NCBI GenBank assembly: GCA_947167995.1
Contig: CAMVKS010000003.1
Span: 30,609-94,608 of the forward strand
DNA from: an uncultured Prevotellaceae bacterium
GTDB lineage: Bacteria > Bacteroidota > Bacteroidia > Bacteroidales > Muribaculaceae
Length of the DNA stretch: 64,000 bases
Reading direction: 5' to 3'
Every line of letters begins with the position of its first letter. Position 1 is the stretch's first letter. Positions 1-9,862 of the stretch are shown in pieces. The position numbers and the translations under genes were made by a program. Below the pieces are notes generated by a model. That model did not search any database and had not been told where the DNA came from. It saw nothing but the letters and a program-made list of their open reading frames with translations.

Positions 1-812
1 TCACCAAAAATCTTGTGAATGGGTTTGCGCACATTGGGATTCAGGTGCATGGGATAAACAAAGTCAACATCGTGATATTTCTCACTCAAGTGTTTTATAG
101 CCTTGCAAATATTGATAAATCCATCGCCAAAGTTTTCACGTCTGTGACCAGTGATGAGTACCAACCTGCGGTCTTCATCAAGTCTTGAGACATCATAGCC
201 TTGTTCTTTGAGTTTAGAAGTAAGATTATTATTTAATTGCTTGTCGTTTTTAATCTTGTTCACAACAATGTGTAAAGCATCGATAACAGTATTACCTGTA
301 ACAAAAATATGTTCATCCCCTACCCCTTCGTTAAGAAGATTCTGGCGGCTCAGAAAAGTTGGGGCAAAATCGAGTGTGGCTATACGACCTGTGATTTGTC
401 GATTCATTTCCTCGGGCCAGGGGCTGTAGATGTTGTACGTTCTCAGTCCTGCCTCGACATGTCCCACTGGAATCTGTTGATAGAATGCCGCCAAGGCAGC
501 TGCTGTACTTGTAGATGTGTCGCCATGGACAAGAACAATGTCGGGTTTATCAGCATTGAGTACATCACGCATGCCGAGGAGCACCTTTGAGGTAACATCA
601 TATAAATCTTGACCTTGCTTCATTATATTCAGGTCATAATCAGGTTCAATCTCAAAGATTTTCAATACTTGGTCGAGCATCTCTCTGTGTTGCCCTGTAA
701 CACAAACGATAGGCTCAAATTTGTCGCTCTGCTGCTGCAGGCATTTCACAAGAGGAGCCATTTTTATAGCTTCGGGACGAGTGCCGAAAACCAGCATTAC
801 TCTTTTCTTCAT
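1..812 (-). CDS. wecB: UDP-N-acetylglucosamine 2-epimerase (non-hydrolysing), 3' end truncated by window edge
   Basis: Reverse translation from ATG at 812 gives MKKRVMLVFGTRPEAIKMAPLVKCLQQQ...VCVTGQHREMLDQVL...HGDTSTS...VGHVEAGLRT...ITGHRRENFG, typical WecB motifs; runs off window start so absent from the ORF track. Confidence 0.93.
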   Translation of the reverse strand, partial: MKKRVMLVFGTRPEAIKMAPLVKCLQQQSDKFEPIVCVTGQHREMLDQVLKIFEIEPDYDLNIMKQGQDLYDVTSKVLLGMRDVLNADKPDIVLVHGDTSTSTAAALAAFYQQIPVGHVEAGLRTYNIYSPWPEEMNRQITGRIATLDFAPTFLSRQNLLNEGVGDEHIFVTGNTVIDALHIVVNKIKNDKQLNNNLTSKLKEQGYDVSRLDEDRRLVLITGHRRENFGDGFINICKAIKHLSEKYHDVDFVYPMHLNPNVRKPIHKIFG

Positions 813-961
813 ATTATCAATGTAATGAGTTTGTTTAATAATTGTGCAAAATTACTCAAAAAACTTCAAATCAAAAATTTTGTTATGAAAAACTTGAGAT
901 TAGTATTACATAAATTCACATAAACACATGATATAACAGTTTGTGAGTTATTTATTAATAC

Positions 962-1006
962 AAAAACGCTACGATAATGCTTTATAAGCCCATCGTAGCG
1001 TTTTTT
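962..1006. terminator. Bidirectional intrinsic terminator-like hairpin
   Basis: AAAAACGCTACGAT ... ATCGTAGCGTTTTTT inverted repeat with A/T tracts on both sides, just downstream of the 1026-3776 minus-strand gene. Confidence 0.75.
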
Positions 1007-1025
1007 CATGTTATGGAATATAAGG

Positions 1026-3776
1026 CTATTCTTCCAGAAGAATGTTGTAGATTACTGTCACATCGGTACTTGTTATAGATCCGTCTCCATTGACATCGCT
1101 GGTTGTGATGAATGCTTCATCTCCGTTGAGGAGATAATTGTAAAGTGCTGTGATGTCGGCACTTGTCACCACTCCATCGCAGTTTACATCGCCAAGGACA
1201 TGGTTGCTGCCCTTGACTGCGGTCACAATCACCACAAAGTCAGGCACCGATACCTCGGTGTGTGCGTCGGCCGAAGTCAGTACCACATTTTTCACTGTGA
1301 ACTCAGTCGTTCCGGTGAATTCCTCAATTGCCTTCATGTCGATGTTCATTATTGCTCCACTATTTCCTGTGAAGTCGGCTGGCGGAAAGCTCACTGCAAC
1401 CACACGGATGTCACCATTGGCCTTGGAATTGGCAATGATGTAGTGGTTGTCACTCATGCGGTCGGTGAGTTGTATGCTGTAATCGCCATTGTCGGCTTGA
1501 GGAATAGACAGCTCGGACGGCATAGCGATATCAAACTGCACCGCAGCAATATTGGTGATTTCATTATCCATAATCACAGGTATGCTCATCGTCTTTCCTG
1601 GCTCAATGCTGAAGTCATCAATGTAGAGCGTGTCGACTGGCACGTATGGTCCACTTGCGGTAACTACTACCGCAAAGTCATCGATAGTGATGTCTTCACC
1701 ATCGGTCTTAAGAACAACGTTTTTGACATTCATGACTGTCGAACCAGTGAACTCTCTTGTAGCATTGACTTTCAGGTACATGATGTTTCCATCATCGCCT
1801 GTGAAAGCCGCCACAGGATTGCTCGATTCCACAACATGCATCATTGAGCCTTGTGGTGTTAATGTAACCATGTGTCCATTGGCACGCTCTCCAAGTCTTG
1901 CCTGGTTGGCAACAGTAAGCTCCTGGGGAAGTTCAAGGTCAAACTCTACGGCATTAACCAGGACTGTCTCGTTGGTGAGTACTACTGGTACTTGCGTTGA
2001 GCGTCCTGGAGCAATGGCAAAGTCGCTGATGGTTAGATTGTCACTTGGAACATAAACACCATTGGCAGTGACATTAACATCAAAGTCATCAATCACTGTC
2101 TCAATCTCATCGGCACTGGAGAGAACCACATCGGTAACATGTATTGTAGCAGTTCCCGAGAAGTCGCGACTTGCAGTGATGTTGATATACATCACCTCGC
2201 CTGAGTTGCCGGTGAAATTGACTGCTGGGAAGCTGAAGGCGGCAATTGAAAGAATGTTGCCATTCATGTTCGCTACCACCTGGTGAGTCTCGCTCTTCCG
2301 GTCACTCAAAGTTACTCCCTGTGGAGACGCTGTGAGACCATTGGGCAACTCCAACTTGAGCTGGAAGCCTGCAACAGGAGTCGCCTCGTTGTCCATTATA
2401 ACAGGCACTTGCAGAGTTTGTCCCGGCGTGATCTCAAAATCATCAATATAGAAGAGATTCTCTGGTACATACACGCCATCGGCAGTTACAGTAACATCGA
2501 AGTTGTCGAGAGTGGTGACATCGTTGTTTGGCTCAAGCAGTCGCACATTGCTCACATTGATAACTGCCTGTCCCTCGAATGTGCGGTCGGCTGCAACTTC
2601 AATGTTCAGGACTGCACCTGTTGTTCCAGTGAAAAGACGTCCATACTTGCCTTTAACTTCAATCTTGTAGCTATTATCGCTAAGAGCAGTGATATTCAGG
2701 TTGTGATTAGGTGCACGGTCGGTAAGCTCAAAGGCATCTTCGGCAACAGTCAGGCCGTCGGGGATGACTATCTCAAAGCTGATACCGCTAAACTGTGTCA
2801 CTTCATTCTCGAGCAGAACTGGCATGATTTTAGTCTTTCCGGGCTTAATAGAGAAGTCCTCGATAATCAGATGATCACTTGGGACATACACGCCATTGGC
2901 AGTGACGTTAACATCAAAGTCGTCAACTGGGCTTTCGTGAGCATCGCTGGTGGCGAGAATAACATTGCGGAACGAAATTATTGCATTGCCAGTAAACGAC
3001 TTGCTTGCAGTGAGGTCGATATACATAATGTCGCCACTGTCGCCACTGAAATCGGTTGTAGGAAATCCAAATGCCACTACGCTCCAGTGGTCGCCATTTC
3101 TGTTGGCAACCAGTTGGTGGGTTTCTCCTTTTCGGTTGCTCAGGGTGAAAGAACTGGCATTAGTTGAAATGCCTTCAGGCAGATACATGTCGAACTGGAA
3201 TCCTGCTATCGCACTCGCATGATTATCAAGGACAACAGGCACATGGAGAGTGGAGCCTGGTGCAATGTCAAAATCATTCATATAGAACTCATTGCCCAAC
3301 ACGATGAAACCTTGGGCAGTCACATTCACGGCAATGTTGGGATGACTGTGCTCATGAGCATCGGCTGTTGTGAGTGCGATGTTTTTAACATTGATAACAG
3401 CTTGACCATCAAAGTCGGGCGCTGCTACTACATCGATGGTCAGCACTGCCCCACTCTGTCCTGTGAAATTGGTGGCAGGGAAACTGAAAGCCATCACCGT
3501 AGTGTGGTCGCCGTTGACATTTGTCATAAGTTGGTGCGAACTTGATGCGCGTTCGCCCAGTTTGAACCCACCTTCGGCAACGCTAAGTCCCGTAGGCATA
3601 TAAAGATCAAACTGGAAGGCGGCAAAGTCGTTGTCGGGATTGTCAAGCAAGACTGGCACGGTAATTGTGTCGCCAGCCTGAATGGAAAAATCATCGATAT
3701 GCAACTGATTAGCCGCCTGAGCATTCACTGCTCCAGCCACCAACATTATGGTTAAAATATGAAATAGCTTTTTCAT
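1026..3776 (-). CDS. Secreted protein with six tandem cohesin-like modules and a C-terminal dockerin-like domain
   Basis: Signal peptide MKKLFHILTIMLVAGAVNAQA; six repeats beginning xxIxDFxIxPGxTxxxPVxxxN; C-term LGDVNCDGVVTSADITALYNYLL...SDVNGDGSITSTDVTVIYNILL (two Ca-binding-type dockerin segments). Confidence 0.82.
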   Translation of the reverse strand: MKKLFHILTIMLVAGAVNAQAANQLHIDDFSIQAGDTITVPVLLDNPDNDFAAFQFDLYMPTGLSVAEGGFKLGERASSSHQLMTNVNGDHTTVMAFSFPATNFTGQSGAVLTIDVVAAPDFDGQAVINVKNIALTTADAHEHSHPNIAVNVTAQGFIVLGNEFYMNDFDIAPGSTLHVPVVLDNHASAIAGFQFDMYLPEGISTNASSFTLSNRKGETHQLVANRNGDHWSVVAFGFPTTDFSGDSGDIMYIDLTASKSFTGNAIISFRNVILATSDAHESPVDDFDVNVTANGVYVPSDHLIIEDFSIKPGKTKIMPVLLENEVTQFSGISFEIVIPDGLTVAEDAFELTDRAPNHNLNITALSDNSYKIEVKGKYGRLFTGTTGAVLNIEVAADRTFEGQAVINVSNVRLLEPNNDVTTLDNFDVTVTADGVYVPENLFYIDDFEITPGQTLQVPVIMDNEATPVAGFQLKLELPNGLTASPQGVTLSDRKSETHQVVANMNGNILSIAAFSFPAVNFTGNSGEVMYINITASRDFSGTATIHVTDVVLSSADEIETVIDDFDVNVTANGVYVPSDNLTISDFAIAPGRSTQVPVVLTNETVLVNAVEFDLELPQELTVANQARLGERANGHMVTLTPQGSMMHVVESSNPVAAFTGDDGNIMYLKVNATREFTGSTVMNVKNVVLKTDGEDITIDDFAVVVTASGPYVPVDTLYIDDFSIEPGKTMSIPVIMDNEITNIAAVQFDIAMPSELSIPQADNGDYSIQLTDRMSDNHYIIANSKANGDIRVVAVSFPPADFTGNSGAIMNIDMKAIEEFTGTTEFTVKNVVLTSADAHTEVSVPDFVVIVTAVKGSNHVLGDVNCDGVVTSADITALYNYLLNGDEAFITTSDVNGDGSITSTDVTVIYNILLEE

Positions 3777-3809
3777 ATCTAACAGAACTTTTCAATTAAG
3801 GTGTGTCAA

Positions 3810-5531
3810 TTATTTTACAAGCACCTTCTTGCCGTTAATTACATAAACTCCGGTTGGGAGACCCTTAGTGGCCTCGGCAGGGTTTACTCCTTGACGCAGG
3901 AGTACGCCCTTCATGTCATAGACATTAACGCCCTCACCGTCGGTACCAACTTGAGCGATTGCGGTGACAACAGTAGTATTGGCAGTCACATTAGGCAACA
4001 CGCTCTCCACCGCGTTGTACTGAGTGAAGAATATATCGCTGATGGTGATATTGTCGTTAGCATTAAGCGAAGAGTTGTTTTTAACTTTCAAGGTTATAAT
4101 GGCATCGCTGCCAGCAGCTATCTCAGCATTGTCGAGCGAGAAGCCAAGCAAGCGCACCGAGCCGTCGGGATTAACACCGGTCATCAACATGTGAGATGCG
4201 GCGCGCCCAGTAAGCTCGACATCCTCAAGTGTGAGACCTTGTGGCAGGGTGATGTCCATCTGGAAGCCAGCGTAAGCAGTGGCGTTGTCAAGAGCAATAG
4301 CGATAGTGCCTGTGGCGGGGTCGTAATCGCCGAGGCTAAGCACATCGCTAGTGGCGGCCTTAGGAGCATTCAGTGCTGGTGCCGCAGTATTGCCCACAGC
4401 AATGTTGGCGATAGCAATCAAGTCGGTGATGTTGATTGAGCCGCTTGCGTTCACGTCGGCAGCTTCCTCGACAAACACCTCGGGAGTGATGCCCACGATA
4501 TAGTTAGCCACGCACATCACATCGGTGACGTTAACTTTCTTGTCGGCATTCACATCGCCAGGAATAATTGGTTCCTCAAAGGGCAAAGTTCCGCTGCTGA
4601 GCACAACCTTAGCATTTCCACCAATGAAGCCCATTCCATCTTTCACTGGATCGGCAAGGGTGATGTTGCCCATGTCAAACACCGTCTCCGATGTCACCAC
4701 CGCCTTAGCGTCATCAGTGGTTACGACATCGGCATAGCCATCAGCATTCTGCACCCAATTATATAGACCGAAGTCATAGGTAATGCCCGTCTGGTTGTCT
4801 TTATAGCTGGTGAGCACTTGGTTGGGGTTAAGCCATGTGTTCTTGTCCTCTCCAGGAGTGAACTCCGGCACAAAACCATAGTCGAGGAAGTTGTAAATCG
4901 TCACCTTATTATTATAGTAATATAGGTAAACGGGAAATGAAGCCACGTTACCTGTGTTGTAAACGTGGTCATCACTGTCGAAGTCAACCTCATCATAGCT
5001 CATAGTTGCATTGCTGGCAATGAACTGGGTGTACATGCCGTTGTTATACATCGCTCCAGCATTCACATAGGCGTCATTGTCGGGGTCGTAATATATCAAA
5101 GCCAGGTTCCAAGTGGTGGAAATAGTGAAACCGCTGGAGTTAACACGACCTGAGAGAGAAGTATTGAGAATAGTGTTCACATTTTCATTGTTCACCACCG
5201 ACTGAGCAACCACATAAAGGTAGCAAGTGTATTGCTCATACTGGTAAGTGTAAACCGCCTGTGGCATAAACTGAATGGTGTTGGCGGCCCAGTTCACACT
5301 GAACGTGAGGTCGCTACCTTGAGCGAAATAGTTAGAAACCGTCACGCGACTGGTGCCTCCAGTATAGGCCATCGACACGCGGTTGCAACCGGTTGTGGCA
5401 CCCGTCTGGATGTCACGGTCCATCTCGATGTTGATGCTTGCAAGCTTCTCGGCAGTAAATGCCGAAGCAGCCCACGACACATTGGTCGTAGCCAACGCAA
5501 GCAGTAAGATAAGAAACAGATGTTTTTTCAT
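3810..5531 (-). CDS. Secreted protein with internal dockerin-like domain, cohesin-like module and T9SS-like C-terminal sorting tail
   Basis: Signal peptide; PGDVNADKKVNVTDVMCVANYIVG...ADVNASGSINITDLIAIANI; then cohesin-like ATAYAGFQMDITLPQGLTLEDVELTGRAASH; ends NVYDMKGVLLRQGVNPAEATKGLPTGVYVINGKKVLVK. Confidence 0.75.
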   Translation of the reverse strand: MKKHLFLILLLALATTNVSWAASAFTAEKLASINIEMDRDIQTGATTGCNRVSMAYTGGTSRVTVSNYFAQGSDLTFSVNWAANTIQFMPQAVYTYQYEQYTCYLYVVAQSVVNNENVNTILNTSLSGRVNSSGFTISTTWNLALIYYDPDNDAYVNAGAMYNNGMYTQFIASNATMSYDEVDFDSDDHVYNTGNVASFPVYLYYYNNKVTIYNFLDYGFVPEFTPGEDKNTWLNPNQVLTSYKDNQTGITYDFGLYNWVQNADGYADVVTTDDAKAVVTSETVFDMGNITLADPVKDGMGFIGGNAKVVLSSGTLPFEEPIIPGDVNADKKVNVTDVMCVANYIVGITPEVFVEEAADVNASGSINITDLIAIANIAVGNTAAPALNAPKAATSDVLSLGDYDPATGTIAIALDNATAYAGFQMDITLPQGLTLEDVELTGRAASHMLMTGVNPDGSVRLLGFSLDNAEIAAGSDAIITLKVKNNSSLNANDNITISDIFFTQYNAVESVLPNVTANTTVVTAIAQVGTDGEGVNVYDMKGVLLRQGVNPAEATKGLPTGVYVINGKKVLVK

Positions 5532-5555
5532 TGTTTTGATGTATTTATGATTTGG

Positions 5556-7478
5556 TCATTTATAAAGTTTCTTAGATGTGGTGCGATTGCCATTGTCGTA
5601 TGTGGTTACAACAACGTTCACACCGTTGAAAGGAGTAGAGCTCTCAATGCCAAGCATGTTGTAATATTTAATGCTAACAATCTTGCCTGATGTCTCAACA
5701 GTGTTGATGGCGGTGGGAACATCTATTAAGCGTAATGGATAAACTATATACTCGGCCGATAGGTCATCAGTAACAGGCTCACTCTGATTGCCATCTTTAA
5801 GAAGCGGAGCACCACTGGCAGCAGGCGCCACTTTTCTCAATATTGCATCAAACTCATAGACATATCCATCTTGAGGATTTCCTGCTGGGTAATAATCCCA
5901 GTTCACCTTGATACCACCTGTGAGATTGCTGGTATTACCGTCACTCATAGTGTAGAAATTGCCGTCGGCAGCGTTGTAGCATGCCCAAGTAATGTAGGCA
6001 TATTCCTGAACCTTAGGTGTCACGAAGAAGAAATGGCTATTGGATTCATAGTAATCCTCATTAAAACTTGGCATAATATAGATGTTGGGTTCGTAAGGGG
6101 TATCATCACCGACCACCGGAGTCGAAGTCACTGCAATAGTGGGGTTAACCTTGTCAACGAGCTTGCCAGTGATGCTCTTGCCCTTGATTATCTTTCCCAC
6201 ATAGTCGTCGGGATCGGCAACTCCAGTAAGCATCACCCAGTTGCTCTGGTCAAAATCGGCAACTGGCTGAAGTTTGGTGTTTCCAGCATATTCAGCTGCT
6301 ACTTGACCTAAAAAATCAATTTGTCCGTCACTAATCTGCGATGGATATTTATACTTACCCAAGTCCTTTGCAAAGAGAACAGCACCCAAAGTCACGGTAT
6401 AGTCATTATAAGAGGGACCAAGACGGCAAGAACCATTAACATAATCCCAACCACCTTGATCGTTATTCTGTGCCAATCCACTGGTGAGGCTGAAAGTATT
6501 CTGATTGTCGCTACGACCATCAAAATTCACAACCGCACTATAATGCACACCATCGGTGGTCGCCATTGGCTGGCCAACAGTTGGGTTCCAGTCATTTTCA
6601 TTTGCTTGGCCAAGAACATAGTAAGTGGGATGACTTCCATTATCAACGAAACCTGTAATTTCATCGGCACTTTGTGAAACAGTGAGAGAGTTGTTGCTTA
6701 GGTCCAAGTCAAGTTTATATCGACCCTTGTCAATCAAGAACGCATTAGAATTCCTACTCACTCCCATTGGCGCACTAAGCACACCATCAACTGTTGTAAC
6801 ACCCACAAGGTCGTCATAAACCTCATATTCCTCACCGACTGTGCCATCGTTTACAATATCGACGAGATCGGTTTTGATAATTGTCATCTTTGAGCGTTCA
6901 AAATACTCAACCACACGAGAACTACTGGGTGTATACCAATAAGTACCTTGAGCAATCACACATCCCCAAGGGTTATCAAGTGTTATCTCTCCTTTTTCTA
7001 AATCTATTGTACCATGACAATCAGTTCCTCCTGAATAAGTATAATAAATTCTCTCATTATAAATTGTTGTAACACCTTGCTGATAATAAATCATGTGAGA
7101 AACAAGAGCATGTTGATAACCAGTCCAACTGAATTTCGTGGTTTTGCCCAAATATGCAACTCGCCAAGTGAAAGAAGCTTTAGTATCACTCTCCCAAGTC
7201 AGTGATGTTGTACTTGCCCCATAATTAATGGGCAAATTCACAACTGCCGAAGAAGTATTTACAATATCAGTATTCCTATAAAAGTTATTAAATGTCAATT
7301 GCTGGGTTGATGCATCCCAAACAACAGTTACAGTATTTGTTCTCACAACTTGGCCGTTACGGTAATCTTCCTGCAAGAAGTCCTGTGTAAACGAAGCTGG
7401 TTGTGCCTTTGCTATATTATTTGTCACAAGTATTGCAAACAAAGCGACAAAAAACGATAAAGAAAAGAATTTTCTCAT
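5556..7478 (-). CDS. Secreted multidomain protein with C-terminal sorting-like tail (paralogue of 7627-8427 at both termini)
   Basis: ORF 5556..7496; likely start is the internal Met before RKFFSLSFFVALFAI signal peptide; N-terminal domain TLTWESDTKASFTWR and tail KYYNMLGIESSTPFNGVNVVVTTYDNGNRTTSKKLYK. Confidence 0.7.
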   Translation of the reverse strand: MRKFFSLSFFVALFAILVTNNIAKAQPASFTQDFLQEDYRNGQVVRTNTVTVVWDASTQQLTFNNFYRNTDIVNTSSAVVNLPINYGASTTSLTWESDTKASFTWRVAYLGKTTKFSWTGYQHALVSHMIYYQQGVTTIYNERIYYTYSGGTDCHGTIDLEKGEITLDNPWGCVIAQGTYWYTPSSSRVVEYFERSKMTIIKTDLVDIVNDGTVGEEYEVYDDLVGVTTVDGVLSAPMGVSRNSNAFLIDKGRYKLDLDLSNNSLTVSQSADEITGFVDNGSHPTYYVLGQANENDWNPTVGQPMATTDGVHYSAVVNFDGRSDNQNTFSLTSGLAQNNDQGGWDYVNGSCRLGPSYNDYTVTLGAVLFAKDLGKYKYPSQISDGQIDFLGQVAAEYAGNTKLQPVADFDQSNWVMLTGVADPDDYVGKIIKGKSITGKLVDKVNPTIAVTSTPVVGDDTPYEPNIYIMPSFNEDYYESNSHFFFVTPKVQEYAYITWACYNAADGNFYTMSDGNTSNLTGGIKVNWDYYPAGNPQDGYVYEFDAILRKVAPAASGAPLLKDGNQSEPVTDDLSAEYIVYPLRLIDVPTAINTVETSGKIVSIKYYNMLGIESSTPFNGVNVVVTTYDNGNRTTSKKLYK

Positions 7479-7562
7479 AAAAGTATAAAAATACAAATTA
7501 AAATTTTGAAATCAGAGAAAAACATGAAAACGCTTCATATTTATTCTCATCTATTTGCAATA

Positions 7563-7611
7563 AAAGGGTGTGCCAAAATGCATGATAATCAACATTCTGA
7601 TACACCCTTTT
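7563..7611 (-). terminator. Intrinsic terminator-like inverted repeat downstream of 7627-8427
   Basis: AAAGGGTGT ... ACACCCTTT inverted repeat with flanking A/T tracts and a ~30-nt loop. Confidence 0.5.
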
Positions 7612-7626
7612 ATTGATTGATTAAAA

Positions 7627-8427
7627 TTATCTAATTATCTGCTTTGAAGTAGTTTTCTGTCCGTTGCTGTACTCTTTAACGATGATGTTTACTCCATCGA
7701 AAGGAGTGGCTGACTCAACACCGAGAGTGTTGAAGTAACGAATGCTTACTACTTGAGCATCAGTATTTATGCCATTAATTGCGGTTGTAGTGCGTGACAT
7801 GTGAGAGCGTTCAAAATACTCAATTACTACAGATGCACTCATGTTGTTCCAGTTATTGTTGCCAATCACGCATCCCCAGGGGTTGGTGATATCAATAGTT
7901 CCAGCCTCTAAGTCGATAGTACCGTGACAATCTTGGCCACCATAGTAAGCATAATTGCTGGTGGCTGGGAGAGTGTTGGTAGTGGGGTCATACATTCTTA
8001 CCGGAGAGTTTACATGCTGGAAGCGAGCTACTACAGCAGCCTTGTAGGTGCGGAATGAGGCATAAGAGAAAGGCAAACTTTCAAACAAATCGCTCTGCCC
8101 CATCGAGTAGGCGCGCCAGGTGAAGTTGGCCTTGGTGTCGCTTTCCCAAGTGAGGGTAGTGGGACTTGAGGTCTCAGTAGCGTAAGATGGGATTACGAGA
8201 TTAACAACTTGGTCATTGACCATTTCATTAGAATAGAAATTGTTAATTGTCAACACACCTGTAGCGTCATCCCAAACAACATTGACTGTATTAGTTCTTA
8301 CAACCTCTTCACCACGATAGTCTTCCTGGGTGAATTCGGCATTAAACGAAGCACGTTGTGCATTAACTTTGTTAGCACCAATCAACAAGAGTGCGAACAA
8401 TCCAAATAGAGTAATTAATTTTTTCAT
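7627..8427 (-). CDS. Secreted protein with C-terminal sorting-like tail, short paralogue of 5556-7478
   Basis: Signal peptide MKKLITLFGLFALLLIGANKVNA; shares QEDYRxxxVVRTNTVxVVWD, TLTWESDTKAxFTWR, DCHGTIDLExGxIxxxNPWGCVI, VVEYFERSxM and the tail with the neighbour. Confidence 0.72.
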   Translation of the reverse strand: MKKLITLFGLFALLLIGANKVNAQRASFNAEFTQEDYRGEEVVRTNTVNVVWDDATGVLTINNFYSNEMVNDQVVNLVIPSYATETSSPTTLTWESDTKANFTWRAYSMGQSDLFESLPFSYASFRTYKAAVVARFQHVNSPVRMYDPTTNTLPATSNYAYYGGQDCHGTIDLEAGTIDITNPWGCVIGNNNWNNMSASVVIEYFERSHMSRTTTAINGINTDAQVVSIRYFNTLGVESATPFDGVNIIVKEYSNGQKTTSKQIIR

Positions 8428-8616
8428 ATCAATACATATTAGTTATTAAATAAGTTGGTTATGTCTTTGTCCTTTTATTTTTTCCTAAAAACAAGCAAAA
8501 TTACAAATTTTCACACAAACGACAAAGAAAAAACAACAAAAAGTGATAAACACACACAAAAAATAGTGATGATTCTATTAATTTCAAAGAAAATACATGT
8601 CTTATCAAGAATGCTT

Positions 8617-8647
8617 TTTGTTATGTCGTCGATTTTGTGTAATTTTG
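8617..8647 (+). promoter_or_regulatory. Bacteroidetes-type promoter for trpS
   Basis: TTTG (8617-8620), 19-bp spacer, TAATTTTG (8640-8647), 37 bp before the ATG. Confidence 0.7.
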
Positions 8648-8683
8648 CACTTTCTTTAGAATTAGAATTAAAATATTATTTAT

Positions 8684-9772
8684 ATGAAGAAAGTAATTCT
8701 TACAGGCGACCGCCCTACCGGTAAGCTCCACTTAGGTCACTATGTGGGCTCGCTTCGCCGACGTGTTGAACTGCAGAACGCAGGTGATTATGAGAAAATG
8801 TTTGTCTTTATGGCCGATGTTCAGGCCTTGACCGACAATGCCGACAACCCCGAAAAGATACGTCAGAATATCATTGAGGTTGCTCTCGACTATCTCTCGG
8901 CAGGTCTTGACCCCGAGAAATGCATCATTTTCATCCAGAGTCATATTCCTGAGCTCGCCGAACTCACAACTTACTTGATGAACCTCATTACAGTGAGTCG
9001 TGTGGAGCGCAACCCAACGGTGAAGACAGAGATTAAGATGCGCAACTTCGAAGCAAACATACCATTAGGATTCTTCTGTTACCCTGTGAGTCAAGCTGCC
9101 GACATCACTCTTTTCAAAGCCGATATCGTTCCTGCTGGTGAGGACCAAAAGCCAATGCTTGAGATAACCCGCGAGCTTGTCCGCCGCTTCAATAGCACCT
9201 ATGGTGAAGTGCTTGTGGAACCAGACATCATGCTGCCCGAGAACGAGACTGCCCGTCGCCTGCCTGGTACCGATGGCAAGGAGAAGATGAGCAAGAGCTT
9301 GGGCAACTGCATCTACCTGAGTGATGACGCCGACACCGTTTGGCAGAAGGTGCGCTCGATGTTCACCGACCCTAACCACTTGAACGTGAGTGATCCTGGA
9401 ACTGTTGAAGGTAATGCTGTGTTCACCTATCTTGATGCATTCTCAAATGATGAGCACTTCGCTAAGTATCTGCCCGATTACCAGAACCTAGATGAGATGA
9501 AAGACCATTACCGTCGTGGTGGCTTGGGAGATATGAAATGCAAGAAACTCTTGAATAGCATACTCAACGAAATGCTAGAGCCCATTCGCCAGCGTCGTCA
9601 CGAACTGGAACAGGATATTCCCGAAATTTACAATATCCTGCGCCGTGGCACCGAGAAAGCTCGCGAGACAGCATCCAAAACAATGGAAGAGGTGCGCAAT
9701 GCAATGAAAATTAATTATTTTGACGATGCCGAGCTCATTCGTCAGCAGTCGGAATATTTCAAAACTAAATAA
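8684..9772 (+). CDS. trpS: Tryptophanyl-tRNA synthetase
   Basis: TGDRPTGKLHLGHYVGSL (HIGH-type) and KMSKSLGN (KMSKS); class I TrpRS layout. Confidence 0.96.
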   Translation: MKKVILTGDRPTGKLHLGHYVGSLRRRVELQNAGDYEKMFVFMADVQALTDNADNPEKIRQNIIEVALDYLSAGLDPEKCIIFIQSHIPELAELTTYLMNLITVSRVERNPTVKTEIKMRNFEANIPLGFFCYPVSQAADITLFKADIVPAGEDQKPMLEITRELVRRFNSTYGEVLVEPDIMLPENETARRLPGTDGKEKMSKSLGNCIYLSDDADTVWQKVRSMFTDPNHLNVSDPGTVEGNAVFTYLDAFSNDEHFAKYLPDYQNLDEMKDHYRRGGLGDMKCKKLLNSILNEMLEPIRQRRHELEQDIPEIYNILRRGTEKARETASKTMEEVRNAMKINYFDDAELIRQQSEYFKTK

Positions 9773-9809
9773 TTGGGAATTAGCCCCATAGCTATTAAAA
9801 ATTCAAAGA

Positions 9810-9838
9810 CGAGCAAGACCTTCAAATGGTCTTGCTCG
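9810..9838 (+). terminator. Intrinsic terminator-like hairpin after trpS
   Basis: CGAGCAAGACC-TTCAAAT-GGTCTTGCTCG perfect 11-bp stem followed by CTTTAAT. Confidence 0.75.
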
Positions 9839-9862
9839 CTTTAATAATAGATAGATGTATCG

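Noticed and set aside
1008-1847. 279-aa plus-strand ORF antisense to the cohesin-like gene
   Set aside because: Antisense to a well-supported repeat protein; no recognisable domain; arises from codon bias of the real gene (same for 2283-3167).
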